Positions 12,255 to 27,200 of a stretch of DNA of 64,000 nt are shown here, piece by piece. A model generated the notes under the pieces. It was not told where the DNA came from and did not search any database. It saw only the letters and a program-made list of their open reading frames with translations. The number at the start of each line of letters is the position of its first letter. The stretch's first letter is position 1. A program made the position numbers and the translations under genes. Source of the DNA: Pristionchus mayeri (Eukaryota; Nematoda; Chromadorea; Rhabditida; Neodiplogasteridae); contig BTRK01000003.1 of assembly GCA_036245805.1 (NCBI GenBank), forward strand, positions 8,060,001 to 8,124,000. Direction: 5' to 3'.

Positions 12255-15200
12255 ATGCCGCACCATTTGGCGACTGCCACTCGGCATATCAACGTGAATA
12301 GCACGCATCAGCCGGTCAAATTCTGCAATAATGTGATCAGGTATTCAATTAAATTAAATTCAATATCACGCCATGCGGTGAACACACAATTATCTGATAT
12401 CCAATATAACATTTCTTATCTATCGCCCTCTCGGTTGTGATATCGTCATTACGCCCACGTTGTTGTGCCTCGTCACCTAGACAATGCACCCCGTCAAAGG
12501 CCAAACACTATCGATGTTGTTTACTGTCTCCAGAGAATGTTAGACAGGGAAAGGCTAAGTCTGAGCAGTCTAAGCTTATCCCTAAGCGATACTAGTCGTC
12601 AAATGGCAGAGAATGTACATATTGATTATTGTACCCTGAGATCAAAGATCATTTGCAGTACATGCAAGTACTCGGTCTTCTCCTTCCTACCGCGGTTTCT
12701 CATCGAGCAATTCCTGCGCTACAACAACATCTTCTTCCTGTGTATCGCCGCGCTACAGGTATCGAAATATGGGATCCGGAAAATAGGTTGATATTTCCCC
12801 CGGATATTTTATGTTTCACTACAATATAGATACCAAGAAACCGTCCTTGGTTCCGGAACAAGCATGTTATTGCCCACTCGGTATGGAACGATTTTTCGCT
12901 AGTGATTCAACCTCGCTCTTTTGAATCAGGGCGCTGAAAGACCCTCCCGATCGTAAAAATGTTCAGCAAACTCTGAGCACGCTTGTTCCGGAAATGTCCG
13001 AGAATACATGCGACGTATAGTACTACAATCCGCCGAGTGACATCATATTTTTCGCCTTTGCTCAAACTGATACTGGAAATTCCCGTTTAGTGAATTCCAC
13101 TCGTTTTTCGGATGATTCATTAATGAACGAAGAGATTTAAGAGAGAGAGATAGAGGGAGTATGTGGAAATCCATTTTTATTTTCAATGCGGGGAGTGGGA
13201 AATGAGGGATTGGTCACTGTTTGTGAAGGGGTGTATGGCTCATGAATCATGTGGAAAGATATCTGCGCGATTTTGTAGAGACATTGCGCAGTTTTATGCA
13301 AATTGGGAATATATTGTTTTGGGATTATCAGGCACATACTGAATGAGAGGAGCGAGTGCGAAGCTAAAGAGCATAGTAAAAACCTGAAAGTTCCGGTCGC
13401 GACAAATTTCGAATGCTCACATTTGAAACAGTCTATTAGTTTTTGTTACTGCTTACAGTTCAATTATCGAATTTATCTATTCAAAATAGGTGAAGAAGTG
13501 CCAAAACACGAAAGCACATGTTTCAGCAAATCCCGGACGTCTCTCCGACGGGTCGATATACCACCCTCTTCCCCTTCTGCATTATCCTTCTGATATCCGC
13601 ACTGAAGGAAATCTTCGAGGATCTGGTGAGAGCTTTTAATCATTAATTTTCTGTTGAGCAAATCATATTGACATGCTTCAAAGTTTGTCCATAAATAGGC
13701 GATAAGTACTATTGATAGATCTATTTACGACGAACTTGGCTCGGAATATTAATTAAAAGAGGTTCTTGAATGGGTAACCTATTGCAGAAACGCCGAACCT
13801 CCGACAAGAAAGTGAACAATTTCCCGACTCAGATCCTCGACAAGGGAGAGTGGAAGGACGCCCTATGGAAGGATGTGAGTTCACTTTGACTCGTCTTGTA
13901 AGTATCACAATTTCGGGGTCTTAGATACGCCATTAATTACTCTTTTGGTCACTCTTTTGGTAATTACTATTTTAATATATGCAATATGTTAAAATAAGAA
14001 ACTTTGGCATCGTTGTATTCCGAGATTTCATTCTACCTCTTTTAGTCTTTTTATGATGATCAATAGTTCTGCAATTCTTGTTGCCCCAATGCCGCGTTCA
14101 TTTCTTGGAAAATAATAGAATAAATATCCCTAACTGAAGGTCAAAGTGGGCGAGATCCTCTGGGTGGAGAACGACCATCTCTTCCCCGCTGACCTACTAT
14201 TGATATCATCCTCCGAGCAGCAGGTACAGTAGTTTGAAATTATCGATCGACAGAATACTGTAACGTCGAAATGGATACTATGGGCCTACGATTTACCTTG
14301 TCGACACGGCTAAAACAAGCCAGTACTTCGCTGTTTCGCGACTCTTTAGAGAACAATAGAAGCCGTTACGGGCTTTGCCGTACATTATCAGTTTATCAGT
14401 TTGTCGTGGTTTTTGCGTACAAATATATAAATACATATTACATGCATGATCTGTGGTTCTATATCAATCAGTTTGAAGTAACACCGTAATTACAGGGCAT
14501 GGCCTATATCGAGACTTCGAATTTGGACGGCGAGACGAATCTGAAGATCAAACAGGTGAGTTCATGCTGCGGCGTTACCAGATACTCGTTTAGTAGTCGC
14601 AATACTTGATTGTCGATTTTCCCTTAGCCCAGGAAAAAACATGACCACTAATACTTGCAATGGCTGGTCAAAATAACTTAATCAATCAATAATCTCTTTC
14701 TCAGTCCCTGCCGACCACCTCTCATCTGACCTCACTCGACTCGATCGGCCCCTTCACTGCCTACATCGAGTGCGAACATCCCAATCGGTGAGATTATTGA
14801 TTAATTTTCACAATATTGGGTAGTGGGTGTAACGTTATACTGTTTGTACAGTTAAAGAAGTCAAATAAGAATTTTTTGAATTGATCTTATGTTTGGTTGA
14901 AATTCTTAATCCGGCTGTTTGAAAAATTAGACTAGACGGTCCAGGGTTTCGAGCAGTCATTATCTTGCCGAACAAAATCGATGTTCGCTAGGTCGCGGAG
15001 TTTATTTCGCAAACAAAAAATATCATCGAACATTCTAATTGCAGGCACGTCAACGAGTTCTCGGGCAATCTGCACATCGAGGGCCAGGAGCCGAAGCATT
15101 TCGGTCAGTTTGCGATTAATTTAGGTCGCAGCAGCAACCGTACCCTTCCTTTTGTAGTGTTACCTGTTCCTACATTCCATTTGTCTGCTCGGTGGTTTCA

Positions 15201-18200
15201 CTTGATCGGGTGCCCTTTACCGTACTCTCGTCTTACAGTAATCTTCGCTTCAGGTATCGATCAGTTGCTATTGCGAGGTGCTCGTCTTAAGAATACCGAG
15301 TGGATCTGCGGGGTGGTGATCTACACTGGGCACGATGCCAAGATCCTCCTCAACTCGAAAGTTGCGCCCCTCAAACAGTGAGACAATTTATTTATTCTTT
15401 AACCGGATACAGTTGGCAGTAATGAAAGGAGATTATCGATGTGGTTGACTGAAAAGGTAGTACAGAGAAGGATTGGAGACAAAGAAGACTGTAATTAGGA
15501 TAGCTTGGCTTGGTGATCTCGTCTTTATTGTTTCGCCCCCTCGCACACACTTACTATAAAGATGCTGAAACGTTGGATCGATGGGCGCAAAACTGCAACC
15601 TAGCTTTTTTGGGAAACAAACAGTTTTACACAAGTTTTAACTAACGCGACCCACTTTCAAGATAAATATAAGCCAATAATTAATTAATATTTATCATATT
15701 AACCGTGACTATCACAATTATCAGATCAAACGTGGACATCATGACGAATCGCCGTATTCTCTTCCTCTTCTTCGTGCTCGTCTCACTCGCGATCGTCTCT
15801 GCTATCGGTACTTTAGAAATTTATTGAATTTTAAAAAATGTTAAAAAATAATACCACCAATACGATATTTATTAGGGGCACTAGGTCGGATGAGAACCGT
15901 CGGATGAGAACCCACCGGATGAGAACCAAAAAAATTACCCTTCTACAGAATGTTCACAGTAGGTTCCCAAAGTGTCAAAAATGCTTCTGTGAAAGTCTTA
16001 CAGAAGGGTCCATTTTTTGGTTCTCATCCGGTGGGTTCTCATCCGGTGTAGTGCCTTATTAGGTTGATTCAAAAGTTTCTGACTATTCCATTTTCGAAGT
16101 ATATATTGGTGTATTTGGATTGCCTGTCATTCCTTCTTGGTTATAGTTAGGGACTTGTTAGTGGAGTACTATAATATGTTTGCATCGAATATAGCTCGTG
16201 ATGAACCTGAGAAAATCGCGTCCGCATCGAAACATTCAAAAATTTAGGGTTTTTAGTGTTTTCGATTGAACCCTGCTCCTCGAATAGCTGTGTCCTACCG
16301 ATTTAGCCCTCTATATCAGTGGTAGGGAAAGAGTTGCTTGTTCAAATAGTGGTGGCAAAGCAGGTCTACAACGTGTGTGAGAGAAGGAAAATATTCAAAA
16401 GTACCGTTATCGGCGTTCGAATCTCAACATCCCGATTTCAAAATACCTTATTCATTAACGGATAGATGAACACGCTCCAAAATTTAACTGCACACTAGAA
16501 CGAGAGGGCGATTCAGAATAAGCAGCAAATCATCGTTACTGATCGATCCGCACTTGTAATATACCGGCAAATGTCTATTCACAGAATTTCAATTTATCCT
16601 GGACTGGGATTGAGAGCCATTTTTAAGTAGGGATTCGAGGTCAACGCTTTTGCACTATGTATTTTAATAAGCACACTAATCGCTCTTTAAAACCATGCAT
16701 TAGTGGTGAGGATATCACAGTTCTATTTGAAATTACAATCAATTTAAAATTCAGATTAATTGCCAAGAAAGCAAAATTTTATCGTGAATAGTGCGAACCT
16801 TATGAATCATATTGGCCCGATATAGCGCTAGTTATTTAGTATTCCCAAGGCCACACCAACAATTGACAACCATTAGTTGATTGGTTGATTTCGATCAACG
16901 GGGGAGGTCATTATCTCAGAACATGAAAATAGTCAGAAACTTTTGAATCAACCTGATAGTTGCGCTGGCATAGTTTACTCTCGAAAGAGCGCACTGTTAC
17001 GATTGTATTTTTCTCGGATTTTGAAAATATCACACGGTGGATGACAGTTGCACTACTGGTCCTTAGGTTGTGAATTGTGTGCTGACTCGATTCCGCACGC
17101 GGTGATGTATCTAAAACAAACATTCAGGCGCCGAGCTCTACAACCGCTCGTACATCCCGGAGGCGTGGTACATCAGCTGGATTTGTGGGTTTTAAATTCC
17201 TTAAATGAAAATATGCTGATCTGAAGTACGAAAGTACGGTAGCATTTATCGATTAATTCCCATTTTCAGTGGCGGACGGCGCTGGGTTCCTTTGGAACGT
17301 GCTCACCTTCTTCATCCTCTACAACAACCTCATCCCGATCTCACTGCAAGTGACGCTCGAACTTGTTCGATTTTTCCAGGTGAATATTTGATATTTGTTT
17401 TAGAAACAGGTCTACATACGATTGAAACAGAGGTTGATTTAGGTAGATTATGAAGTTTTGAAACCAGAAATGGCTGCTTACAATTTTGCTTATTTCGCAG
17501 CAGTAATGATGTACTGAGTGCCTTTCAGTGTTTACTTATTATTATTATTGTTATTATTATTATTAATACAATTGAGGCGTCCTTCATTAACAACGACCTC
17601 GGAATGTACCACGCCGACTCTGATTCGTGTGCGGTCGCGCGCACTTCGAATCTGAACGAGGAACTGGGACAGGTGAGACAACCATATCTATTTGAGTTTC
17701 ACAATCTGTTCTTCATCGATGACATCAGCGAGTTGTAATACTTGGTAGATTTAACGATATTAAATATATACTTATTAGCAAAATATCGCTACGATGAGTG
17801 ATCGAGCCTCCCATAAAACGTAAAGTATAGAGTTGAAAATTTATTTTAGGTCAAATTCGTGATGTCGGACAAGACGGGCACACTCACGCAGAATATCATG
17901 AAGTGGAAGAGGTGAGAGAGGGGGAGATCAGAGATCAAAGATCAAAGATCAAAAATCAATCATCATCACTACCTTGATATTATGTATTAATTTGTGCTTA
18001 TGGTTGGGAAAATTCAGCACCTATGCACGTAAAACTAATCGTTGCACAAATTTTATAAATTTCCACCCCAGTTTAGAGATCAAAGATCACATCTCCTTCA
18101 GGTGTTCGGTGGGCGGCGTCAGCTACGGCGACAGTGAGAGCGACCAGTTCGCCGATATGAGACTCGTAGACGACTATAAAAAGACGCCCGTGAGTTGGAA

Positions 18201-21200
18201 TCAGTACCCGCAACTTTGCGGTTCCTATTGGTTAACTTAGCTGGATGGAGGTTCCGCATGCGCTCTTGTTCCCCACTCTTGTAAAAAAAATACATTTTTT
18301 TTCTTACACTTGCTAGGACGGAGTAGTTTCGATGTTAGCAGATTACGGTAATCGAATAAATTTTTCCGTTCAGGACTCAGCACACGGCAATGCGATTCGC
18401 GAGCTGCTGACGATGATGGCTGCGTGCCACACGATTGTTCCAGAGCACAAGGAGGGAGAGGTGAGCGTCACACTTTTGGGCGATTTGTGCTGCCTAAGGC
18501 AATGGCAAGAATGCGAGGTTTGGCTGAGGCATTATCTCGCGTCTGGAATATTGAGCAAAACGATGCGTGACGGAATGAAAAATATGAAGCTCCGGCCAGC
18601 ACTCTAAGTAGTTAAACAGGATGATAGTGCTTCAGAAAAATTGATTTTCTAAAACATGTGACAGGCTTGTTTGTGATTACGTAGAATACATTAAAATAAT
18701 TGAGATTTCCCCATGCCGATAGAGTAGTGTTGTATGGGTAGTTCATACTTTTCGATTTTGAAATCATTTGATCATTCTCGATGAAGTCTTCTATAATCAA
18801 TGACATTGCTTCTCCCAGCATCCCATCCTCCCATTCCAGCATCACATCACTTTTTATATTTCTCAGTATCCTCTCATCCAACACGTTGGCTTTGCAGCTG
18901 CTGTACCAAGGTTCTTCTCCCGATGAGGGTGCGCTGGTGAGAGGTGCAGCCGCGATGGGAGTGGTATTCCACACTCGACAACCGCAGAGAGTCGTCCTGA
19001 ACATGGTGAGCAAGAAGGATTAGATTGGCAAGTACGGAAAAGAGGGGACCTGGCCTTGTCCCGTTGATTCTTGCGAGCAGGTGATCTTGGATTGCAGTTT
19101 GCATTCGAATGCTCGAGATTCCGATTGTGATGATCGAGCCTTGGCCAATGTTGCAAAAATTGATTGTTTCTACTGTGTGAGCATACTGTGAAGTGTCCAG
19201 TACGGTAGAAACGGGATGATTGAACGGAGTCCCGTTGATTCCTGCCATATTGGATTGCAACATGCTCGAGATTGTACTTGTGGTGATAGATCCGAAGATC
19301 CCGGTATAACATCAAGTAAAAAAAAATTCTATCCACCGTATCCTACCGTAACCGCAAATTCCAGCTGGGCAAGGATGAATCGATCGAAGTCCTGGATGTG
19401 ATTGACTTCACGAGTGATCGCAAACGGATGAGTGTGGTGGTGAGGAGTGAGGACGGGAAGATCAAACTGTACACAAAGGGAGCGGTGAGTGGAGCAATTA
19501 TTGATTTTTTCTTATTGATCTCTTCTTCGGTAAGCCGACAGCAAGATTAAATAAATATAATTAGAATATGAATCGCTTGCTGCAGTAAGATTGAACAAGT
19601 TGACAATTCCCGAAGTTGGTGTCGCACTTGGTGTCGCGTGAACTTTCGAATTGGTGCTTCAGCAAAAGCTCTTCATTGTTACTAGTTGGAGTGATCCAAT
19701 GCGTTGTCCAAGATTAGTACAAAACAACAAACATGCATAATGAAGACTGAGGAAATATCATTTTGATCTTTGATCTTTGTAGGACACGGTGATCTTTGAT
19801 CGAGTCGGCGAAGCGTCGAAGGCAACGATGAACACACTCAAGGTATCCACATTTTAGAACTTCGCGATAATTGGAAATCATATTCCTGCTATTAGAATGC
19901 TTTGCGTGAGATATAGCTTGGTTACGGTAGCCGCAGTATCGATACTCCATATAGACCGTGATCTTCAGGAGCACCTGGAGGAGTACGCATCATTCGGTTA
20001 CCGTACGCTCTGCTTTGCGATGAAGGAGATACCACAGGTAATAGGGATTTTATTTATTTTTCTTCAGAAATGTGGGTAACGCTTTGCCTGAATCCTGAAC
20101 ACACGAGTGCATGTTGATTGAGGTTTCCAGGTTGCATAAAAAACTGATAATGTTTCAGGTTGATAATATTGTGAACGTATGTGATCCAAAAAAGACATTT
20201 CGAGTTAGCTGTTATCTTGTTGTTTAGTTCACTACAGAATTAATGTGAATCTACGATTTTAGTTTAGTGTTGAATAAATTGTTGGCATTTTTAGGTATTT
20301 TCCTTCAATACTGACCGCAACTCGCTATGAAGATGTCTGAACTTTTACATATGACTTTTCAATGCCCTTTTTTCTAAATCCAGGATCGATACGCCAAGTG
20401 GTCGGCCGACTTCAAGCAGGCGACTCTCAAGATTGACGAACGGCAAAAAGTGAGGATTTTTTATTATTTTTTAAATAGATTTTTTTATTAATTCTGCCTG
20501 ATTTACTCATTTGAGAAGCATAATCACGTTTTTCCCTTTTCATTCTGTGCCCTCAGGCGATCGATGCTTGCGCCGAGGAGATCGAGTCGGATCTCGATCT
20601 GGTCGGAGCAACTGCCATAGAAGACAAACTGCAGGAGGTGAGGGGAGTACGGTAGGAGGATGGGCTACTGTTGCCAATGAAATGGAGCTAAATTTTGGCT
20701 GCAGAAATATTGTGCGCCGAAAGTTCTACCTTGCCGCTTTTTTGAGTGATGGGGGAAAATTGACCATACAGATGGGTGTCTCGCGAGAAGTATGTATCGG
20801 CTCAAGCTCTATTGCTGCAATATGTGGTTGAATTTCAATTAAAAAATATAATTGTAATTTATGCTTTGTAGTTCGTTCCCGAGACGATCCAGGCGCTCAT
20901 GGCAGCGGATATCCGAGTGTGGATGCTTACGGGAGACAAGCGAGAGACGGCGATCAATATAGGTGAGGGATTACGGTAACTTGGAAGGTAGTACGGTATA
21001 TATCATATAAGATATGTAATGATTGATTGTTTGCTCACGAAACTCATGGTATCAGCAAAGAGATTGGTTCTCTCGGAGAATAACATTTTTGTGAATCGGA
21101 AACGAGCCGGGTGGCCAAATTTTGATATTTTTTCGAAGAATGAATAAAATTTAGTTCATGATTACAAAATGGTGTTACCTACCGTAACCTCGTTCAGCGC

Positions 21201-24200
21201 ACTCGTGTGCACTGTGCACGCACCACACCGAGTTGATGATCGTGGACAAGCACACGTACGACGAGACCTACGACAAGCTGATGCGATTCGCTGACAGAGC
21301 CAAGCAGTACGAGGTGGAGGGAAGGTACGGTAGGGGATGAGGGGAAGGATACGGTAGAGGAGGAAATGGCAAACGGTATAATTAGATGCGTCCTTTCAAA
21401 TAAATACCATAGGACCGTGGTAAAATTGACGAGAACAGGGGCGATTTTTCGGAACCGGGTGTCAGATTCGTGCTGCACTATCTTCTCATGATAGGGATGA
21501 AATGGCGCACACGATCTTCTCTGTCTTCATGCCCTCCCTACATTACAAATCTATTCATAATGTTTGCTTTTGTGCCACATGATTTGTGTCACGATGATCC
21601 GCAGATCAGTGCCGAAAATTGTTCGTGATATGGTAATTATGGGTATTTTCGACAACCGCTTGATTAATTGATGCTTCAGTTTGCGCTAATAAACTGCTCG
21701 GAATGCGCGGAATGGAGTCTTCCCTTCAAATACACTACAAAACTACCGTAATACCGTAATCCAAGCCTTTCAATCTCAGGGAATTCGCGATGGTGATCGA
21801 CGGGAAGTCCCTCGTTCACGCTCTTACTGGAGAGGCACGAGTCCACTTCGGAGAACTCGCGATGAGGTGCAAGAGTGTCGTCTGCTGTAGGATGTCTCCC
21901 ATGCAGAAGGTGAGGGATACCGTAGGGGATACTGTAGGATTGACGAGTACTGTAGTTATTACTGTAAGGTGGTAGTGGATACGGTGGGGCAGAGGAAGGT
22001 GTGTGTGGGTTCGCTAGCCTTTTTCTATAATTGTGCGAACGAATGGGTGATCTCTTTCTCGACATGATGGCTGAATGATTTCAAGCAATTCCCTGTTTTA
22101 TATATCCTATATTATGAGAATGAGCTTCGGGGATTGATTGTCGCAACTGTATGTGCCGAAATAAAGAAATTGCCGAAAAATCATGGAAAGTCTCCATGAT
22201 CTGATCACACATTTATTACGGTAGACTAATCCAGCAATCGATTGCAGGCCGAAGTGGTTGAGATGGTGCGTGGGCTGGCTGATCACGTGGTGTTGGCAGT
22301 TGGAGATGGAGCGAATGACGTCGCCATGATTCAAGTGAAGGATACGGTAGAAGGGATAGAATGAGAGTACGGTATTAAGATAAAAGGTGGAGAAAATATT
22401 CCATTGAATGGGAAAGCTTTGTATGATAATCCATTGATTAAATGACCGATGGCATTAGTGACCGGCATTAGCATTAGCAGATGGCATTAGTGACCGGCGT
22501 GAGCAGGTTACAGGGTGCGCCATAATTACGTAGACTGTTGTTTTCAAATGATTCCCACCTTTGGAATGGAACTTGAGAAATATAGTTCATGGCGAGCGAT
22601 ATAATTCATGCACTCGTCTTCTGCAAGCCGTCTCGATAAGCGATGACACATTGGTCTTGTACAGCTTGTGAAAGAGTGTTGGAGACGACTAGACATCGCC
22701 ATAAATAGAACACTTGACTATCTGGCAAGAAACGTCGTTGGGGGGGGGGGGGGCAATGGTCACTCGTCATTATAATAAAACAGGGGTCGCACATATCGAT
22801 TGGGCTGTGGGGTCACAGAAATTTACAAATCAGTCTACGTAATTATGGCGCACCCTGTATTGTCCATGCATGATGTGCTGCTGGGGTGGTCTGAGATCTT
22901 CTGTCGATAAAAAAAGTTTTTTAAAAAATTTAAAAAAATCTGAACAATTGAATGATGGCGGTTTCACGTTACCCAATTCCCGTAAAGTTATGGAAAGTCC
23001 AGGAACATTGATTTATCACAGGTCTTCTGACAGATCGCAGCAGGCGTTTGACAAATTATTCAAATTGCTTCAATCCCCTTCCCACTTTCGTGGTAGATGT
23101 ACCTAAGGTCCTGGAACTTTTTATACAAGGTTTTCCGGAATTCCGGAAATTGCCTAAAAGCCGGCTCTGATTTTCTCAAAAATTCAAAAATTCATAATAT
23201 CCTTCAACATTGAGCAAAAGAGTCGTTCAAAAAACTGAAATGATCAGCTCGACGAGATGAACAACTTTTATGTCGTCTGTTTCTGCGTATCTAAAATTCA
23301 AACTTAGGTTAAGTTAAAAAATCTAAAAAAAGACATTTTTAAACCAAATTTTTAGCTTCCGTGGAAAAAAAAGTTCCACACGTCTATGAGATCTCAGAAG
23401 ATTCGTATTCTACGAGCTTTTTTACGTCTAGTAAATGTCTTTCCGGTCGAATTGAAGGTGAGATATGTTGTTTAAAATCGCGTTTTATGTTCAATTTTCG
23501 GTAGTCTCCACGTCATCGGAAAGCATATTGCAGAAATCTAAACGAACCCCGATGACATAAACGATTTTTCTGATGTTTGTAGGTACACAAAGTAAAATAG
23601 TATTGAAAAATCAACGAATTTCGACATTCTGAAAATTCGATTTTTTCAGCATCGAAAAAATCGAATTTTTCGAAAATTCTTATTTCTTGGCTATTTTAGT
23701 AAAAATGAGTTTGTATAATGTTACTAAGAATTACTACCTACTGTTGGACCATTTGAAGATCGCTCGGACTCTAGAAAATGCCTTTAAGCATGCCGTTAGG
23801 TAGTCATTGCATAAAATTGTTCTTAATCGATTTTCTGGAGTCCGGACGATCTTCAAATGGTGCAAAAGTAGGTAGTAATTCTTAGTAACATTATGCAAAC
23901 TCATTTTTACTAAAATAGCCAAGAAATAAGAATTTTCAAAAAATTCGATTTTTTCGATGCTGAAAAAATCGAATTTTCAGAATGTCGAAATTCGTTTATT
24001 TTTCAATGCTATTTTACTTTGTGTACCGACAAACATCAGAAAAATCGTTTATATCATCGGGGTTCGTTTAGATTTCGGCAATATGCGCTCCTATGACGTG
24101 GAGACTACAGAAGATTGCACATAAAACGCGATTTTAAACAACATATCTAACCTTCCATTAGACCGGAAAGACATTCACTAGGCGTAAAAAAGCTCGTAGA

Positions 24201-27200
24201 ATCCGAATCTGCTGAGATCTCGTAGACGTGTGGAACTTTTTTTTTCACGGGAGCTAAAATCTTATTTTAAAAATGTACTTTTTTTCAATTTTTTTAACTT
24301 AACCTAAGTTGGACTTATTGATACAGAGAAGCTGTCAACGTAAAAGTTGTTTACCTCTTCGAGCCGATTATTTCTGTTTTTTGAACGAGTCTTTTGCTCA
24401 ATGTTGAAGGATATTATGAATTTTTGAATTATTGTGAAATTCAGAGCCGGCTTTTAGGCAATTTCCGGAATTCCGGAAAACCAGTTGCATAAAAAGTTCC
24501 AGGACCTTAGGTACACCTACCACGAAAGTGGGAAAGGGATTGAAGCAATTTGAACAATTTGTCAAACGTGGTCTCGATTTCATGCAATCTCTCAGAAGAC
24601 GTGTGTTATCCTGGGGTGGCAAAAAAGCATAATCTCTAATTCCAGGCGGCGCACGTTGGCGTGGGCATCTCAGGTGAAGAGGGACTGCAGGTAATTTACA
24701 TTTTATTATTTAAATTTCATTAAATCTATTTTTTTTAAATGCATATTAAATTTCCAGGCCGCTTCCGCATCAGATTACGCCATCGCGCAGTTCCACTTCC
24801 TGCGTCGACTGCTGCTGTTGCACGGAGCATGGAACTTTGATCGATCCGTCAAGGTATACGGTAGGAGGGGCGTACGGTAGCCGGAGTGTGATTTGATGCA
24901 AGTAGTGGTGTAGAGCCGGCAACGTCTTTATGAGAGACTTTTTGAGTCAGTGAACATATTTGTGAAGATCCTTGGCAAAGTGCGAAAAATCGAAATCGCT
25001 CAAAATGTGCCCACGCGTAGTACTCGACGAGCATAACTCGGGTGCCACATCTGAAGTGTTCTGGAACTCTCTCTGCGAAATGGGACACACTTATTTCAGA
25101 AAATTGAAATTTCGAATTTTGCCATTTCGAAACCGATTTAAATGGCTGATGTCTCAAAAAATCACTAATATTCCACAGATTATATGTAACAAATTCTAGG
25201 ATCATTGGGCATCAACTCATGAAGAAACATCGAAAAAAATATTTTAATTTTTTATTGTTCATTGAGATGGGTGGGTATCATCATTTTTTATTCTTTCATT
25301 TATTTGGCCGCTATGAGCTCTACTCACATAAAAAAATTAAAAATTAAAAATACGTTTTTTTTTGAGAAAAATGCAAAAATGTGAAATAAAGTCACTTTGT
25401 GATAAGGCCAGTGGCCTACCGTAATAAAAGCCGAACTTTAAGATGCATGATCAAGCGTTGTCCTACACGCAGTACACGATGAGGGAAATCAGCCAGTATC
25501 AATAAAACTTCGAAGCAAATCCGCGCGCCCCAGCGCGCTGATGTTTAAAAATTTTGGGAGATTACTATAGTTATTTAACATCAGCGCGCTGGCGCGCGCG
25601 GATTCGCATTGAAGTTCTATTGGCACTGGTGGATTTCCCTCATTGAGTACTGCATGTAGGATAACTCTTGATCATGTATCATTAAGTTCGATTTTTATTA
25701 CGGTAGGACTCTGGCCTATCACAAAGTGACTTTATTTCACATTTTTGCCTTTTTCTCAAAAAACGTATTTTTAATTTTCCTTATTATTTTTATGTGAGTA
25801 GAGCTCATAGCGGCCAAATAAATGAAAGAATAAAAAAAATGATGATACCCACCCATCTGAATGAACAATAAAAAATTAAAATATTTTTTTCGATGTTTCT
25901 TCACGAGTTGATGCCCAATCATCCTAGAATTTGTTACATATAATCTGTGGAATATTATTGATTTTTTGAGACATCTGTCATTCAAATCGGTTTCGAAATG
26001 GCAAAATTCGAAATTTCAATTTTCAGAAATATTGGTGTCCAATTTCGCAGAGAGTGTTCCAGAGCACTTCAGATGTGGCACCCGAGCTATGCTCGTCGAG
26101 TACTACACGTGGGCACATTTTGAGCGATTTCGACTGACACACACTGACTCAAAAAGTCTCTCGTATCTGTAGCGGCGATGTGATACGGTAGATCGATTGA
26201 TGGCTTCCAGGTGATCCTCTACTCCTTCTACAAGAACATCACCTTATACATCATCGAGCTGTGGTTCGCCATCTTCTCGGGTTGGTTTTCGAAAAAAATA
26301 TTGGCGCCACCAGTACTCTTAGAGTTGCATTGATCATAGTTGAGGGAATTCGTTACTTTGTTTTCAATCCATGAGCATAACTATTCAAATTGAAATTGAC
26401 ACCGGCCGCAACAGTGCTGTTGCCGTGACGATAGTTGTAAAGCTTTAGTTACTGCGTATCGATGCGAACCACATATTTTGGAAATACACAAACAATATTT
26501 TTACTGAACTTTAAATTTTTAACTTAAACCAATTGAGTGCAACCTTAACATTGGCACGGTCTTTATAAGAATATTCACACGCATTCATTCTTTATCGTAT
26601 TAGGAAATATCGATATAGCATTGTTGATCTTTGATCTCTCTTCAGCCTGGTCCGGCCAGACGATCTTCGAGCGGTGGACGATTGGAATGTTCAACATCAT
26701 GTTTACCGCCCTGCCGCCCATCGCACTCGGTATTTTTTACATTTATTTGAAAAATTTAAATCCTCATCGATCTAGCTTTTCGCGAGCATGTAAAGACGGT
26801 TGTTCATTTGTGTGGCAGTTAGCTTCCGGTTTTTTCTTCGAATTTAATTCAAACAACGTGAAAGTATGTGGTTTCGGCGATGCTATTAGTTTGTGAGCAA
26901 ACTCTGCTCTTCGATTTCGCCATAATATTTTCCTGAAACAATTATAACGGCTTTGTGCTGCTATCGAGGCGCCCTTTAATTTCGCATTTCTTGATTTTAC
27001 AGTATCCCTGTGATTACCATACCTTCTTCTCAGGTCTCTTCGATCGCCCCGTGGACGAGGCTCAGATGCTCCGTTTCCCTGCCCTCTACTGCTCTTTCCA
27101 AAAGAGAGCATTCTCGCTCGCGGTAAGGGATGATTTTATTATGGTTATTATTTAATATTTTCAAATATCCATGGTCTGTGGGTTCTACTTAATGATATTG

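Noticed and set aside
18612..19336. Overlapping minus-strand frames of 129-157 codons
   Set aside because: They are antisense shadows of flippase exon 17, whose plus-strand reading [11 protein letters not shown] is conserved.
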